A program made the position numbers and the translations under genes. From NCBI GenBank assembly GCA_964550565.1, contig CAZKAI010000024.1, positions 1 to 44,651 of the forward strand: a stretch of 44,651 nucleotides of DNA. The letters run 5' to 3'. Positions 44,628 through 44,651 of this stretch are shown one piece after another. This stretch comes from Anaeroglomus sp964550565 (GTDB taxonomy: Bacteria > Planctomycetota > Phycisphaerae > Sedimentisphaerales > Anaerohalosphaeraceae). The notes under the pieces were generated by a model that saw only the letters and a list, made by a program, of their open reading frames with translations, was not told the DNA's origin and did not search any database. Within the stretch, counting starts at the first letter, position 1, and each line of letters begins with the position of its first letter.

Positions 44628-44651
44628 TCTAACACTCCTTTAAAAAGTCGG

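Noticed and set aside
1..44651. CRISPR arrays, tRNA or rRNA genes, prophage
   Set aside because: No regularly spaced short repeats, cloverleaf-type genes, rRNA motifs or phage structural genes were seen.

Overview
The window looks like a scaffold from a metagenome-assembled or draft genome of a Planctomycetota bacterium, most likely class Phycisphaerae (Sedimentisphaerales-like). The evidence is the combination of PEP-CTERM tails, dockerin-like Ca-binding tails of the 'D.N.D..V...DFA.FA..WL.CG..P' type, LamG/Ig surface proteins, DUF1559-type pseudopilins and planctomycete-style Gfo/Idh/MocA and TIM-barrel isomerase genes. This placement is inference; no rRNA or marker gene is present.

Region 1 (about 0.9-10.9 kb, + strand) is a TonB energy-transduction operon: TPR lipoprotein, TonB-dependent receptor, DUF3450 coiled-coil protein, long MotA/TolQ/ExbB protein (TtpC-like), short ExbB, ExbD, TonB and a TPR protein. 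The TPR gene carries an in-frame stop 42 codons before its natural end. A 1-kb non-coding stretch with a probable IS66-like transposase scar separates this from the next block.

Region 2 (12-21.9 kb, + strand) holds secreted polysaccharide-related proteins: a PEP-CTERM protein and a long LamG/dockerin protein that share a nearly identical N-terminal module, a galactose-mutarotase-like secreted protein, a broken pseudopilin, a large Asp-rich/BNR propeller protein, a truncated alginate-lyase-family gene and the tail of an alpha-L-rhamnosidase. Both N-gaps here are flanked by the same 55 bases on each side. They look like unmerged k-mer overlaps, not real missing sequence.

Region 3 (21.9-32.8 kb) is catabolism, transport and regulation: Tat-exported Gfo/Idh/MocA oxidoreductase, secreted sugar isomerase-like protein, AraC regulator, ExuT-like hexuronate MFS transporter, uroporphyrinogen-decarboxylase-like protein, scars of a GH88/GH105 hydrolase, SSS sodium symporter, XylR-like regulator (its real start seems to be a non-standard codon) and an FAD-dependent oxidoreductase.

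Region 4 (32.9-44.6 kb, - strand) holds a GH30-like secreted hydrolase, three large surface proteins with dockerin-like tails (one with an unrecognised, internally duplicated 750-residue region), a small PEP-CTERM protein sharing their N-terminal module, and a DUF1559-type pseudopilin.

Together the genes read as a locus for binding, cutting and importing a rhamnose- and uronate-containing polysaccharide (pectic rhamnogalacturonan, rhamnose-capped arabinogalactan or ulvan are candidates; no sulfatase is present). The most novel-looking pattern is that two unrelated surface modules each occur once with a PEP-CTERM anchor and again with dockerin-like proteins, as if the same binding module is made in an envelope-sorted and an assembly-tagged form.
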